Below, one piece after another: positions 25,332 through 32,358 of a stretch of DNA of 39,720 bases. This stretch comes from CAISIP01 sp963974265 (lineage in GTDB: Bacteria > Pseudomonadota > Gammaproteobacteria > Burkholderiales > Burkholderiaceae_C). The position numbers and the translations under genes are program-made. A model generated the notes under the pieces. That model was not told where the DNA came from. It saw nothing but the letters and a program-made list of their open reading frames with translations, and did not search any database. The first letter of the stretch is position 1. Every line of letters begins with the position of its first letter. The stretch spans positions 1 through 39,720 of the forward strand of contig CAXBDR010000009.1 in NCBI GenBank assembly GCA_963974265.1. Direction: 5' to 3'.

Positions 25332-25664
25332 TCAGCGCAACACCGTCACCTCCCGCAGCGGCCGCAATACGCTCGACGGTGTCATGCCGAAGGTCTGGCG
25401 GAACATGCGGCTGAAGTGCGCCGAGTCGGCGAACGCACCCGACAAGGCGGCGTCGGTCAGGCTGCCGTCGGGGCGGTAGGCGCCCATGGCGCGGCGCACC
25501 TGCGACCAGATGCGGTAGCTGCGCCAGCTCACGCCGGCCTCGGCGCTGAACAGGTGGTTGAACCGCGACGGTGACAGGCGCACCGTGGCAGCGGCGGTGT
25601 CCCGGTCGATGGGTGTGTGGTCGGCATCGTCGCGCCGGCCGGCACGACGGACAGGCGCATTCAG
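25332..25664 (-). pseudogene. AraC-type regulator remnant (DNA-binding domain only)
   Basis: About 110 codons encode the two helix-turn-helix units of an AraC/XylS DNA-binding domain: ATVRLSPSRFNHLFSAEAGVSWRSYRIW, then SLTDAALSGAFADSAHFSRMFRQTFGMTPSSVL. The N-terminal effector domain is missing. Upstream the frame runs into the end of the M20 gene, and there is no ATG between that gene's stop and the first helix; the first in-frame GTG lies inside the first helix-turn-helix. The frame also stays open far into the M20 coding region, but that part reads as Arg-rich shadow. I call it a truncated remnant, though a short protein from a rare start codon cannot be excluded. Confidence 0.6.
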
Positions 25665-26869
25665 GCCTGCGTTGCGCCGGCGTCCTTGTGCAGCCAGGCT
25701 TCGGCCAGCTTGACCCAATAGGTTGCGCCGGTCGACAACACCGCGTCGTTGAAGTCGTAACCCGCGTTGTGCACCATGCACCCGCCCTGCGACCCGGTAC
25801 CGTTGCCGATGTTGACGTAACACCCTGGCACCCGCTCCAGGAAAAACGCGAAGTCTTCGCTGGCGCTGACCGGTTCGGCATCCGCCTTCAGGCCGCCCTC
25901 GCCAAGCCAGTCGCGGATCACCTGTTGGCAGAACGCGGTCTCGTTCGCGTGGTTGTTGAGCACCGGATAACGGCGGATGTAGTCGACGTCGGCCGTCGCG
26001 CCGAATACCGCGGCCTGGGTCTGCGCGATCTCGGTGATGCGTTTTTCCAGCAGGTCGCGCACGTCAGGGCGGAAGGCGCGCACCGTCAGGCGCAGTTCGG
26101 CCACACCGGGGATGACGTTGGGCGCGTCGCCGGCGAGGAAGGCGCCGACCGAGATGATGCCGGTGTGCAGCGGATTCACGTTGCGCGACACGATGGTCTG
26201 CAAGGCCATCACGATGGCAGAGGCGGCCACGACGGCATCGGCCGCGTGGTGGGGCATCGCGCCATGGCCGCCGGTGCCGCGCACGTGGATGATGCAGGTA
26301 TCGCCGCTGGCCATGGCATAACCCGGCACGGCCGCGAACTGGCCGGCGGCCAGGCCGGGCATGTTGTGCATGCCGAACATCGCATCGCAGGGGAACAGGT
26401 CCAGGAAGCCGTCCTCCAGCATCTTGCGCGCACCGGCCAGGCCTTCCTCGGCCGGCTGGAACACCAGGTGCAGGATGCCGTCGAAGTTGCGCGTGGCCGC
26501 CAGGTGGCGCGCGGCCGACAGCAGCATCGCGGTGTGGCCGTCGTGGCCGCAGGCGTGCATCTTGCCGAACACCTGGCTGGCCCAGGGCTTGCCGCTGGTC
26601 TCCTCGATCGGCAAGGCGTCCATGTCGGCGCGCAGGCCGATGCGCCGCTCGCTGGTGCCGGCCCGCAGCGTGCCAACGACGCCGGTGCCGCCCAGGCCGC
26701 GGTGCACCTCGTAACCCCAGCGCTGCAGTCGCTCGGCCACCAGGTCGGCGGTGGCGAACTCCTCGTATGCCAGCTCCGGGTTGGCATGGATCTGGCGGCG
26801 GATCGCCATCATCTCGTCTTCGTGGGCGCGGATCTCTTCCAGCGCGGGCAAGGCCAGGGGTGCGTTCAT
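25661..26869 (-). CDS. M20 family metallopeptidase/amidohydrolase (hippuricase-like)
   Basis: The 402-residue cytosolic zinc-dependent hydrolase is of the M20D type, which removes acyl groups from amino acids or hydrolyses related amides. The landmark blocks are IRRQIHANPELAYEE (residues 23-37), GLRADMDALPIEE (78-90), MHACGHDGHTAMLL with metal-binding Cys107 and His109, FQPAEEGLAGARKM with Glu141/142, and HGAMPHHAADAVVAAS at about 199-214 in the dimerisation domain. The late SEDFAFFLERVPG carries the final ligand region. The ATG at 26869 is preceded by GAGGAG at 10 bases; the longer upstream frame is Arg-rich and unconserved. Its stop abuts the AraC-type remnant. Confidence 0.93.
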   Translation of the reverse strand: MNAPLALPALEEIRAHEDEMMAIRRQIHANPELAYEEFATADLVAERLQRWGYEVHRGLGGTGVVGTLRAGTSERRIGLRADMDALPIEETSGKPWASQVFGKMHACGHDGHTAMLLSAARHLAATRNFDGILHLVFQPAEEGLAGARKMLEDGFLDLFPCDAMFGMHNMPGLAAGQFAAVPGYAMASGDTCIIHVRGTGGHGAMPHHAADAVVAASAIVMALQTIVSRNVNPLHTGIISVGAFLAGDAPNVIPGVAELRLTVRAFRPDVRDLLEKRITEIAQTQAAVFGATADVDYIRRYPVLNNHANETAFCQQVIRDWLGEGGLKADAEPVSASEDFAFFLERVPGCYVNIGNGTGSQGGCMVHNAGYDFNDAVLSTGATYWVKLAEAWLHKDAGATQA

Positions 26870-27221
26870 GGGGGCGATCTCCTCGAAAAGCCGATTCTGC
26901 CGCACGGGCGCGGTGCTTGCGCACCTGTGGTGTTGCCCGGATCGCGATCGTCTTGTCGCCGTCGTGCACCGGCGCCTGGCCGTGACGAAGGCCGCCCCGT
27001 CGATTGGCCGGCGGACACACGCTGCAGCGCCGGGTGCGCGGGAACGCCACCGATGTGCCGTGCGAAAGCCGACTCTCCTACACGCGCAAGGCGTCTCCGA
27101 CACCTGCGCAACGCGCCATCCGGCGATGTCGATCCGGCGGTGATCTTCGTAGGCTAGGAGCACTGGTCGGCGTCGACGCCGACACCGTCACATTCACGCT
27201 CCAAGAAGAAAGGTCCTGATC
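26870..27221. other. intergenic region between M20 and zinc-ribbon genes
   Basis: This 352-bp divergent gap has no convincing gene; the open frames in it have Arg-rich, unconserved products. It holds the GAGGAG ribosome site of the M20 gene at its left end, an 18-bp perfect palindrome at 27166-27183 and the AAGAAGAAAGG ribosome site of the zinc-ribbon gene at its right end. No clear promoter hexamers were recognised. Confidence 0.5.
27166..27183. promoter_or_regulatory. 18-bp perfect palindrome upstream of zinc-ribbon gene
   Basis: GTCGGCGTCGACGCCGAC equals its own reverse complement and ends 38 bp before the ATG at 27222. It could be an operator for that gene. GC-rich palindromes also arise by chance in this genome, so confidence is moderate. 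Confidence 0.4.
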
Positions 27222-27764
27222 ATGGCAATTGCCCGATGGCACAACAAGGCACAGGCACAACGGCATGATCGTGACCAGGGTCACGACGGCGTTGCCTCGC
27301 GGCCCGATCACTCGCTGAGCGGAGCCGCCCACGCGGCAACTGCGCGGCCGGCCGTCGGCTGTCCGAGTTGCGGAGCGCCGACCATACGCATCTGGCGACG
27401 ACCGTCGGACCGGTTGCTGAGCGTTTTCGTACCGGTCAGCCGCCACCGCTGCGAATCCCATGACTGCCGCTGGGAGGGCAACGTCCGGTCAGTCCGCAGC
27501 AGGCGCTCCGGTGCCGCGGGGCGCAACCGGGCAGACGAAGGCCGCGTTGCGAGCGCGGTGCCAGCCTGGTTCATCGTGCACATGGTGTTGGTGGTCGTGG
27601 GCATCGTGTTCGTGTTCAGCGCGGCCCACCTCGACTGGATCCGTGCGCCTGCGCAAGGCACGGACCGCTTCATCGTTGGAGCCGACCGTACCGTGTTCAA
27701 CCGGCTGCCGGTGCAGAAACCCGAATCCGCAGCGCCCGGGACCGACACCGCGATCACGCCCTGA
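27222..27764 (+). CDS. zinc-ribbon single-pass membrane protein, unknown function
   Basis: I do not recognise this 180-residue protein as a named family. It has a basic, His-rich N-terminus, then a four-cysteine zinc-ribbon pattern with Cys47 and Cys50 (GCPSCGAP) and Cys77 and Cys82 (RCESHDCRW). A basic stretch follows, then one strong membrane helix at about residues 115-136 (WFIVHMVLVVVGIVFVFSAA) and a short, probably periplasmic tail. AAGAAGAAAGG stands before the ATG with normal spacing. The coding reality is supported by this site, the Cys pairs and the membrane helix, despite composition like its surroundings. The topology suggests a cytosolic metal- or nucleic-acid-binding head anchored in the inner membrane. 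It faces a terminator hairpin 37 bp downstream. Confidence 0.65.
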   Translation: MAIARWHNKAQAQRHDRDQGHDGVASRPDHSLSGAAHAATARPAVGCPSCGAPTIRIWRRPSDRLLSVFVPVSRHRCESHDCRWEGNVRSVRSRRSGAAGRNRADEGRVASAVPAWFIVHMVLVVVGIVFVFSAAHLDWIRAPAQGTDRFIVGADRTVFNRLPVQKPESAAPGTDTAITP

Positions 27765-27800
27765 GCGAGATCGCCAGCGGCAGCGATGTCGGTGCCCACG

Positions 27801-27830
27801 AAAAACCCCGCCGGTTGCAAGCCGGCGGGG
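27801..27830 (-). terminator. intrinsic terminator of the glycine-zipper lipoprotein gene
   Basis: On the minus strand a perfect 9-bp stem CCCCGCCGG / CCGGCGGGG with a 7-base loop (27830-27806) is followed by TTTTT (27805-27801). It lies 50 bp after the lipoprotein stop. On the plus strand the same hairpin lacks a good T run but may also end the zinc-ribbon transcript. Confidence 0.85.
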
Positions 27831-27880
27831 TGCTTCTGGTGCCGCCTGTCCTCCCGGTCGGACTCGGTGCGGCGGTGTCG

Positions 27881-28366
27881 TCAATAACGCACTGCGGTGC
27901 CGTTCTGCACCAGGACCCGGTCTCCGACCCGCAGGTCCGGGACCGGCTCCTGCGTCACGGACACGTTGGCGCCGTTGTACAGCCGCACCCCGATGCGCAT
28001 CAGGTCGTCGGGCTGCTGATTGCGTTTCTGGATCTCGTTGCCGGCATAGGCGCCGCCAGCGGCGCCCAGAACTGTTGCCGCGGTCCGGCCGCTGCCGCCG
28101 CCGACCTGATTGCCCAGGACACCGCCGATCACGGCACCCGCGATGGCGCCTGCGCCAACGCCGCTCCTGGTCTCTCCTTGCACCAGTTCGATGGACTGGA
28201 CAACACCGTACCGGGCATTGACGGTGCTTCCGGTGCCGGCCGGTTGCGAGGTGGACGGATAGGTGGAGGTCGAGGCCGTCTGGTTCGGCTGCGTGCTGCA
28301 GGCGCCGAGGGCCAGCACGGCGGCAGCGACTGCGGCAACGGATACGGAACGGGTTCTGGTCATCAT
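27881..28366 (-). CDS. glycine-zipper outer-membrane lipoprotein, SlyB/Pcp-like
   Basis: The 161-residue protein begins with a lipoprotein signal peptide whose lipobox LGAC places the lipidated cysteine at residue 23. It has a Ser/Thr-rich linker, then a glycine-zipper 2TM segment (GVGAGAIAGAVIGGVLGNQ near residues 69-87, then a second Gly/Ala stretch) and a small C-terminal beta domain ending VQNGTAVRY. This is the layout of SlyB/Pcp-type lipoproteins of the envelope. There is no Asp at +2 after Cys, so outer-membrane sorting is expected. ATG 28366 and an adjacent ATG 28363 are both possible; GGGAG is about 8 bases before the first. A strong terminator follows the gene. Confidence 0.9.
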   Translation of the reverse strand: MMTRTRSVSVAAVAAAVLALGACSTQPNQTASTSTYPSTSQPAGTGSTVNARYGVVQSIELVQGETRSGVGAGAIAGAVIGGVLGNQVGGGSGRTAATVLGAAGGAYAGNEIQKRNQQPDDLMRIGVRLYNGANVSVTQEPVPDLRVGDRVLVQNGTAVRY

Positions 28367-28548
28367 CGTGGTTCTCCCATGTCGAGGGCCCAGTCGGCCC
28401 GGATGTTGAATTGGCAGCATCCATTCTGGGGATCGGGCCTGGACCTGACCATGGGACGTGACGCCGACTGCGTGTCGGACAGCGGCGTTTCAGGGCTGGC
28501 GCCGCGTCCGACAACCGCGAACACGTCAAGCGCGGCCGGGCGATCGGC

Positions 28549-29313
28549 TCAGATCGCGATCGTCATGCCGCCGTCGGCCACCAGCGTCTGGCCGGTGATG
28601 AAGGCCGAGGCGTCGCTGGCCAGGAATACGGCGGCGCCGGCGAGGTCCTGCGGAGTGCCCCAGCGTTTCATCGGGGTCCGGTTGCGGATCCATTCGTAAC
28701 GCTGCGCGTCGGCGCGAAAGGCGGTGTTGATGTCGGTGGCCATGTAGCCCGGTGCGATCGCGTTGACGGTCACGCCCTGGGCGGCCAGTTCCACCGCCAT
28801 GCCGCGGGTCAGCCCTTCGAGGCCGGCCTTGGCCGTGATGTAGGCGGTATTGGTGCCGCGGCTGATGCGCGCGTTGACCGACGAGATCATCACGATGCGG
28901 CCCCAGCCGCGTGCCACCATGCCGGCCGCGGCCTTGCGCGACAGGCGGAAACATGCGTCCAGCGCCGAATCCATCGAAGTGCGCCAGTCGTCGTCGCTGA
29001 TGTCGAAGAAGTCGCGCGGCACGCCGGTCAGGGCGTTGTTGACGAGGATGTCGAGGTGGCCGTGCGCATCCGCGATCGCGTCGATGGCGGCGTCGGCGTC
29101 GACGCGCCGGCAGACGTCGAACGGGGCGATGCTGGCCTTGCCGCCGGCATCGGTGATCTCGCGCTGGCGCGCCTGCAGCGCGGCCGGGTTGCGGCCGTTG
29201 AGCACCACGTGGGCGCCGGCCTGGGCCAGGCCGAGCGCCATGCCGGCGCCCAGTCCGCGTGACGCGCCGGTGACCAGGGCGACACGGCCCTGCAATGAAA
29301 ACGGGTGGGTCAT
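28549..29313 (-). CDS. SDR family oxidoreductase, gluconate 5-dehydrogenase-like
   Basis: The 254-residue classical short-chain dehydrogenase has the cofactor loop TGASRGLG at residues 15-22, VNNALTG at 91-97 (the NNAG site with Leu for Gly), a catalytic Ser at 144/145 in ISSVNAR, and Tyr158 with Lys162 in YITAK. The C-terminal PMKRWGTPQDLAGAAVFLASDASAFITGQTLVADGG is close to IdnO-type gluconate 5-dehydrogenases, so oxidation or reduction of a sugar-acid hydroxyl is a fair guess. AGGAGG is about 11 bases before the ATG. It is the last gene of the leftward operon, 86 bp after the second SDR, with a short tandem repeat between. Confidence 0.9.
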   Translation of the reverse strand: MTHPFSLQGRVALVTGASRGLGAGMALGLAQAGAHVVLNGRNPAALQARQREITDAGGKASIAPFDVCRRVDADAAIDAIADAHGHLDILVNNALTGVPRDFFDISDDDWRTSMDSALDACFRLSRKAAAGMVARGWGRIVMISSVNARISRGTNTAYITAKAGLEGLTRGMAVELAAQGVTVNAIAPGYMATDINTAFRADAQRYEWIRNRTPMKRWGTPQDLAGAAVFLASDASAFITGQTLVADGGMTIAI

Positions 29314-29334
29314 GGGACGTGTTCCTCCTGTCTG

Positions 29335-29366
29335 TCTGTCGTTCGATCGGTCTGTCGTTCGGTCGC
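29335..29366. repeat. 16-bp tandem duplication between the two SDR genes
   Basis: TCTGTCGTTCGATCGG (29335-29350) is followed at once by a second copy with 14 of 16 bases identical (29351-29366). It lies in the 86-bp spacer upstream of the first SDR gene. It may be a slippage product or a paired protein site. Confidence 0.5.
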
Positions 29367-29399
29367 GCCGGCAGGTGGTGTCGGCCGCCGGGTGTTGGT

Positions 29400-30227
29400 T
29401 CAGCCGCCCATGAACAGGCCACCGGTGACCAGCACGGCTTCTCCGGTGATGAAGCTGGCGGCGTCGCTGCACAGGAAGGCGATCAGGCTGGCGACCTCGT
29501 CGGGCCGGCCCAGGCGCGCCAGCGGCGTGTTGCGGATGACGTCATCGGCACCGGTAGCGAGCTTGCGCGCCACCATCGGCGAGTCGATGACGCCGGGCGA
29601 GACGGCGTTGACGCGCAGCCGGGGGCCGAGCTCGCGCGCCAGCGTGCGGGTCAGCGACACCAGCGCGCCCTTGGTCGCGCCGTAGTGCGCGTGTTCGATG
29701 CTGCCGCCGGTATGGCCGGACATCGACGACAACAACACGATGGCGCCGCCGTCGGCGAGATGGTCGATGGCGCTGCGCACCAGGTGGAACACGCCGCTGA
29801 GGTTGACCGCGATCGTGTGGTCCCATTGCGCGGCCGACATGCCCTCCACCCGCTGGTCTTCGTAGACGGCGGCGGCGGGTACCAGGTAGTCGAGCCGGCC
29901 GAACCGCGTGATGCAGGCCTCGACCAGGGCCTGGGCGTCGGCGGGGTCGCCTGCGTCGTAGGCGATGGCCAGGGTGCGTGGGTCGTGCGCGTCGTCGATG
30001 GCGTGCGCCACCGCCGCCGCCGCGTCGGACCGGATGTCGGCCAGCACCACGCGGGCGCCGCTGCGCAGGAACAGCTCGGCGGTGGCGCGGCCGATGCCGC
30101 TGGCCGCGCCGGTGACCAGCACCACCCGATCGCGGAAGTCGAAACGGGTCTGTGCCGGGGCGGGGCCTGCGCCGGGTCGTCGCGTGGGCGCTGTCGTAGC
30201 GGGTTCGCCTGGAGCCGGTGCCGCCAT
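29400..30227 (-). CDS. SDR family oxidoreductase with altered NNAG motif
   Basis: The 275-residue short-chain dehydrogenase has a 27-residue Pro/Ala-rich leader before the fold. The cofactor loop TGAASGIG is at residues 39-46, and Asp64 of VLADIRSD suggests NAD(H) preference. Catalytic Ser167/168 is in LLSSMSG, with Tyr182 and Lys186 in YGATK. The usual NNAG at the fourth strand is replaced by PAAAVYE (117-123), which is unusual because the Asn backbone contact stabilises the central sheet. The active-site Asn142 (VNLSG) is kept. It starts at the ATG 29 bp downstream of the enolase-superfamily gene and shares its operon. Confidence 0.88.
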   Translation of the reverse strand: MAAPAPGEPATTAPTRRPGAGPAPAQTRFDFRDRVVLVTGAASGIGRATAELFLRSGARVVLADIRSDAAAAVAHAIDDAHDPRTLAIAYDAGDPADAQALVEACITRFGRLDYLVPAAAVYEDQRVEGMSAAQWDHTIAVNLSGVFHLVRSAIDHLADGGAIVLLSSMSGHTGGSIEHAHYGATKGALVSLTRTLARELGPRLRVNAVSPGVIDSPMVARKLATGADDVIRNTPLARLGRPDEVASLIAFLCSDAASFITGEAVLVTGGLFMGG

Positions 30228-30256
30228 GGATGTCGTGCTGCGTCGCGCGCCGTGGT

Positions 30257-31438
30257 TCAGTCGGCGAACAGCGGTGCGGCGTCGCTGCAGTATTGCGCGA
30301 CCTTGTCCCGATCCAGGGCGACGCCCAGGCCGGGCAGGTCGGGAATGTTGAGAAAACCGTCGCCGTCCAGCGCGAATGGTTGCTGCAGGATGCCGTCCAC
30401 GTAGGGACTGCCGCCGATGTATTCGACCAGGTCGGAGTCGGGGATGGCGCTGGCCAGCTGCAGGTCGGCGGCCAGGCCGAGTGCGGTGTTCCAGCCGTGG
30501 CCGATGTACTGGATGCCGAAGTCGTGCGCCGTCCAGGCGATGCGGCGCTGCTCGCTGATGCCACCGACCTTGGTCACGTCGGGCTGCACGATGTCGAACG
30601 CTCCGCGCACCAGCCAGGGCAGGAAAGCCTGGCGCCGGGTCAGCACCTCGCCGCCGGCGATTTTCACCGGGCTGGCGCGGCGCAGCGTGCAGAAGTCGTC
30701 GATGGCGTCGGGGCGCAGCGCCTCCTCGAACCATCCCACGTCGTACTCGGCCAGCATGTCGGCGGTGCGCAGCGCCCACTTCAGTCCGTGTGGCCAATAG
30801 GCGTCGCTGGCGCCGGCGTCAACCATCAGTTTCGCGTCCGGTCCGGCGGCGTCGCGCGCCGCGCGCACGATGGCGGCGTCCAGCTTGTGGTCCATCGCGC
30901 GGCCGAACGGCCCCCAGCCGATCTTGAACGCGGTGAAGCCCAGTTTGCGATAGGTCGTGATGACGTCGTGCATCTGCTGGGGTTGCTCCATCAGCAGCGA
31001 GCAATAGGGCTGCACCCGCTGGCGGTAACTGCCGCCCAGCAGGCGGCCTACCGGAAGGCCGGTGACCTTGCCCAGGATGTCCCACAGCGCGATGTCGATG
31101 CCGCTGATGGCATGCGTGAGGCTGCCGCCGCGACCCATCCAGAAGCTGTTCTGGTGCAGCTTCTCGCTGACGCGTTCCGGCTCGAGTGCGTTCTCGCCAA
31201 AGAACAGCGGCTCGAGCACCTTGAGCGCGGCCTGCACCAGGCGTCCGTCGGTGAACACGCTGCCGTAGCCGGTGATGCCGGCGTCGGTGTGTACCGCGAT
31301 CAGGGCATGGATGGAATCCTCCGGCTTGATCTCGGCCGACCAGCCGCCCTTGGGGCTCTCGCCGGTCAACGCGACGCTGGTGATGGCGCGGATCTTGACG
31401 GCCGGCAAACGCGCGGCGGGCAACGGGGGTGAAGCCAT
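30257..31438 (-). CDS. enolase-superfamily (mandelate racemase/muconate lactonizing) enzyme
   Basis: The 393-residue enzyme would abstract an alpha-proton from a carboxylate, as in acid-sugar dehydratases. The capping domain is at residues 15-135. In the barrel the metal ligands look like Asp207 (LMVDAGA), Glu238 (GWFEEAL) and Glu264 (IAGGE). The His/Asp dyad of the mandelate racemase subgroup is His314 (YIGHGWN) and Asp287 (VQPDVTK). The second strand reads FKIGWGPFG (Lys172), so the usual K-x-K motif is K-x-G and the base on that face is missing. This argues for a dehydratase with His314 as the base over a racemase. GAGGA lies 6 bases before the ATG, 9 bp after the GntR gene stop. Confidence 0.9.
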   Translation of the reverse strand: MASPPLPAARLPAVKIRAITSVALTGESPKGGWSAEIKPEDSIHALIAVHTDAGITGYGSVFTDGRLVQAALKVLEPLFFGENALEPERVSEKLHQNSFWMGRGGSLTHAISGIDIALWDILGKVTGLPVGRLLGGSYRQRVQPYCSLLMEQPQQMHDVITTYRKLGFTAFKIGWGPFGRAMDHKLDAAIVRAARDAAGPDAKLMVDAGASDAYWPHGLKWALRTADMLAEYDVGWFEEALRPDAIDDFCTLRRASPVKIAGGEVLTRRQAFLPWLVRGAFDIVQPDVTKVGGISEQRRIAWTAHDFGIQYIGHGWNTALGLAADLQLASAIPDSDLVEYIGGSPYVDGILQQPFALDGDGFLNIPDLPGLGVALDRDKVAQYCSDAAPLFAD

Positions 31439-31447
31439 GGTGTGTCC

Positions 31448-32209
31448 TCAGGGTGTTGGTGCATGGCGCCGCGTCTCGGCGCGGCGTTCGGCGATGACTT
31501 TCTCCAGGTCGACCTTGTGGATCTCGACGTCGATGTGGTCGCTGATGGCGCGCGCCATGTCGGCGACCTTGCCGGAACGGAACACGCGGATCAGCTCCCA
31601 GTGTTCCTCGACGATGGCCTGCATCGGCTTGCCCAGCGCGGACAGGCCGAAGATGATGGTCATCTGGCGTGCCAGCATTTCCCACATGTCGCTGAGCACG
31701 GCGTTGCCGGCGTAGCTGCACAAGGTGCGGTGGAAGGTGGTGTCGGCCATGGCGAACCCGAAGACGTCGTTGCGCGCCGCCATCGCCTCCATCTCGTGCA
31801 CGATGCCTTCGAGCTCGTGCAGGTGCGGGCCGTCGTTGAGCTTGAGCCGGATCGCCCGCGTGGCCGCCGTGGTCTCCAGTGCCACGCGGACCTCGATCAG
31901 CTGGTCGATGCGTTCGTGCGTGACCGGCGTCAGGCGGATGCCCTTGTAGGGTTCGTTGACGACGATGCCCTGGCTCTCGAGTACCCGCAGCGCTTCGCGC
32001 ACCGGTACCCGGCTCACGCCGAGTTGCTCGGCCAGGTCGGCCTCGATGATGCGGTCGCCGGGCAGGATCAGGCCTTCCGAGGCGCCAGCCACCAGGGCGT
32101 CGATGACCTGGTGCACCAGGGTGCGCGGTTGCAGCTTGATGAAGGCCTGGGGAGAGGCGGGGACCGCCGGGTTCACCAGGTGAAGTGCTTTCATGTGGTT
32201 CGTCGCCAT
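31448..32209 (-). CDS. GntR family regulator, FadR/FCD subgroup
   Basis: The 253-residue repressor-type regulator has an N-terminal winged helix (LVHQVIDALVAGASEGLILPGDRIIEADLAEQLGVSRVPVREALRVLESQGIV, about residues 31-84). The C-terminal all-helical FCD domain probably binds a metal plus a small carboxylate: Asp and His in MADTTFHRTL, His in EEHWELI and His in SDHIDVE are the expected ligands. The start is uncertain: ATG 32209 (used here) or ATG 32194. A TACAAT hexamer about 7 bases upstream of 32209 would, if a -10 element, put the RNA start at that ATG and favour 32194. It is first in the leftward operon and divergent from the ABC importer, with a palindromic operator between. Confidence 0.92.
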   Translation of the reverse strand: MATNHMKALHLVNPAVPASPQAFIKLQPRTLVHQVIDALVAGASEGLILPGDRIIEADLAEQLGVSRVPVREALRVLESQGIVVNEPYKGIRLTPVTHERIDQLIEVRVALETTAATRAIRLKLNDGPHLHELEGIVHEMEAMAARNDVFGFAMADTTFHRTLCSYAGNAVLSDMWEMLARQMTIIFGLSALGKPMQAIVEEHWELIRVFRSGKVADMARAISDHIDVEIHKVDLEKVIAERRAETRRHAPTP

Positions 32210-32215
32210 GTGATG

Positions 32216-32227
32216 ATTGTATACAGT
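32216..32227. promoter_or_regulatory. GntR/FCD-type operator (TGTATACA palindrome)
   Basis: ATTGTATACAGT contains the perfect 8-bp palindrome TGTATACA and is symmetrical at 10 of 12 positions. FCD-type GntR regulators commonly bind such TTGTATACAA-like sites. It lies 7 bp upstream of the GntR ATG at 32209 and overlaps the -35 element of the importer promoter, so binding would block both operons. Confidence 0.65.
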
Positions 32228-32245
32228 TAGTAAATATGCTATTCT
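32217..32245 (+). promoter_or_regulatory. sigma-70 promoter of the ABC importer operon
   Basis: TTGTAT (32217-32222), a 17-bp spacer and TATTCT (32240-32245) form a good sigma-70 promoter in the most A/T-rich stretch nearby. The RNA would start about 107 bp before the binding-protein ATG. Confidence 0.6.
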
Positions 32246-32358
32246 GAATTTACGCGCCAAACCGGCATGACCCAGGCGTTCCTCAGGCGATCCAGCACGA
32301 TGGACGTATCACGGCGACCCTACCCGCAGTGCGGGTCCAACCCAAGGAGAAGCGTTCC

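Noticed and set aside
27308..27820. 170-codon minus-strand frame opposite the zinc-ribbon gene
   Set aside because: It crosses the terminator hairpin, has no ribosome site or domain, and the plus-strand frame has Cys pairs, a membrane helix and a good ribosome site.
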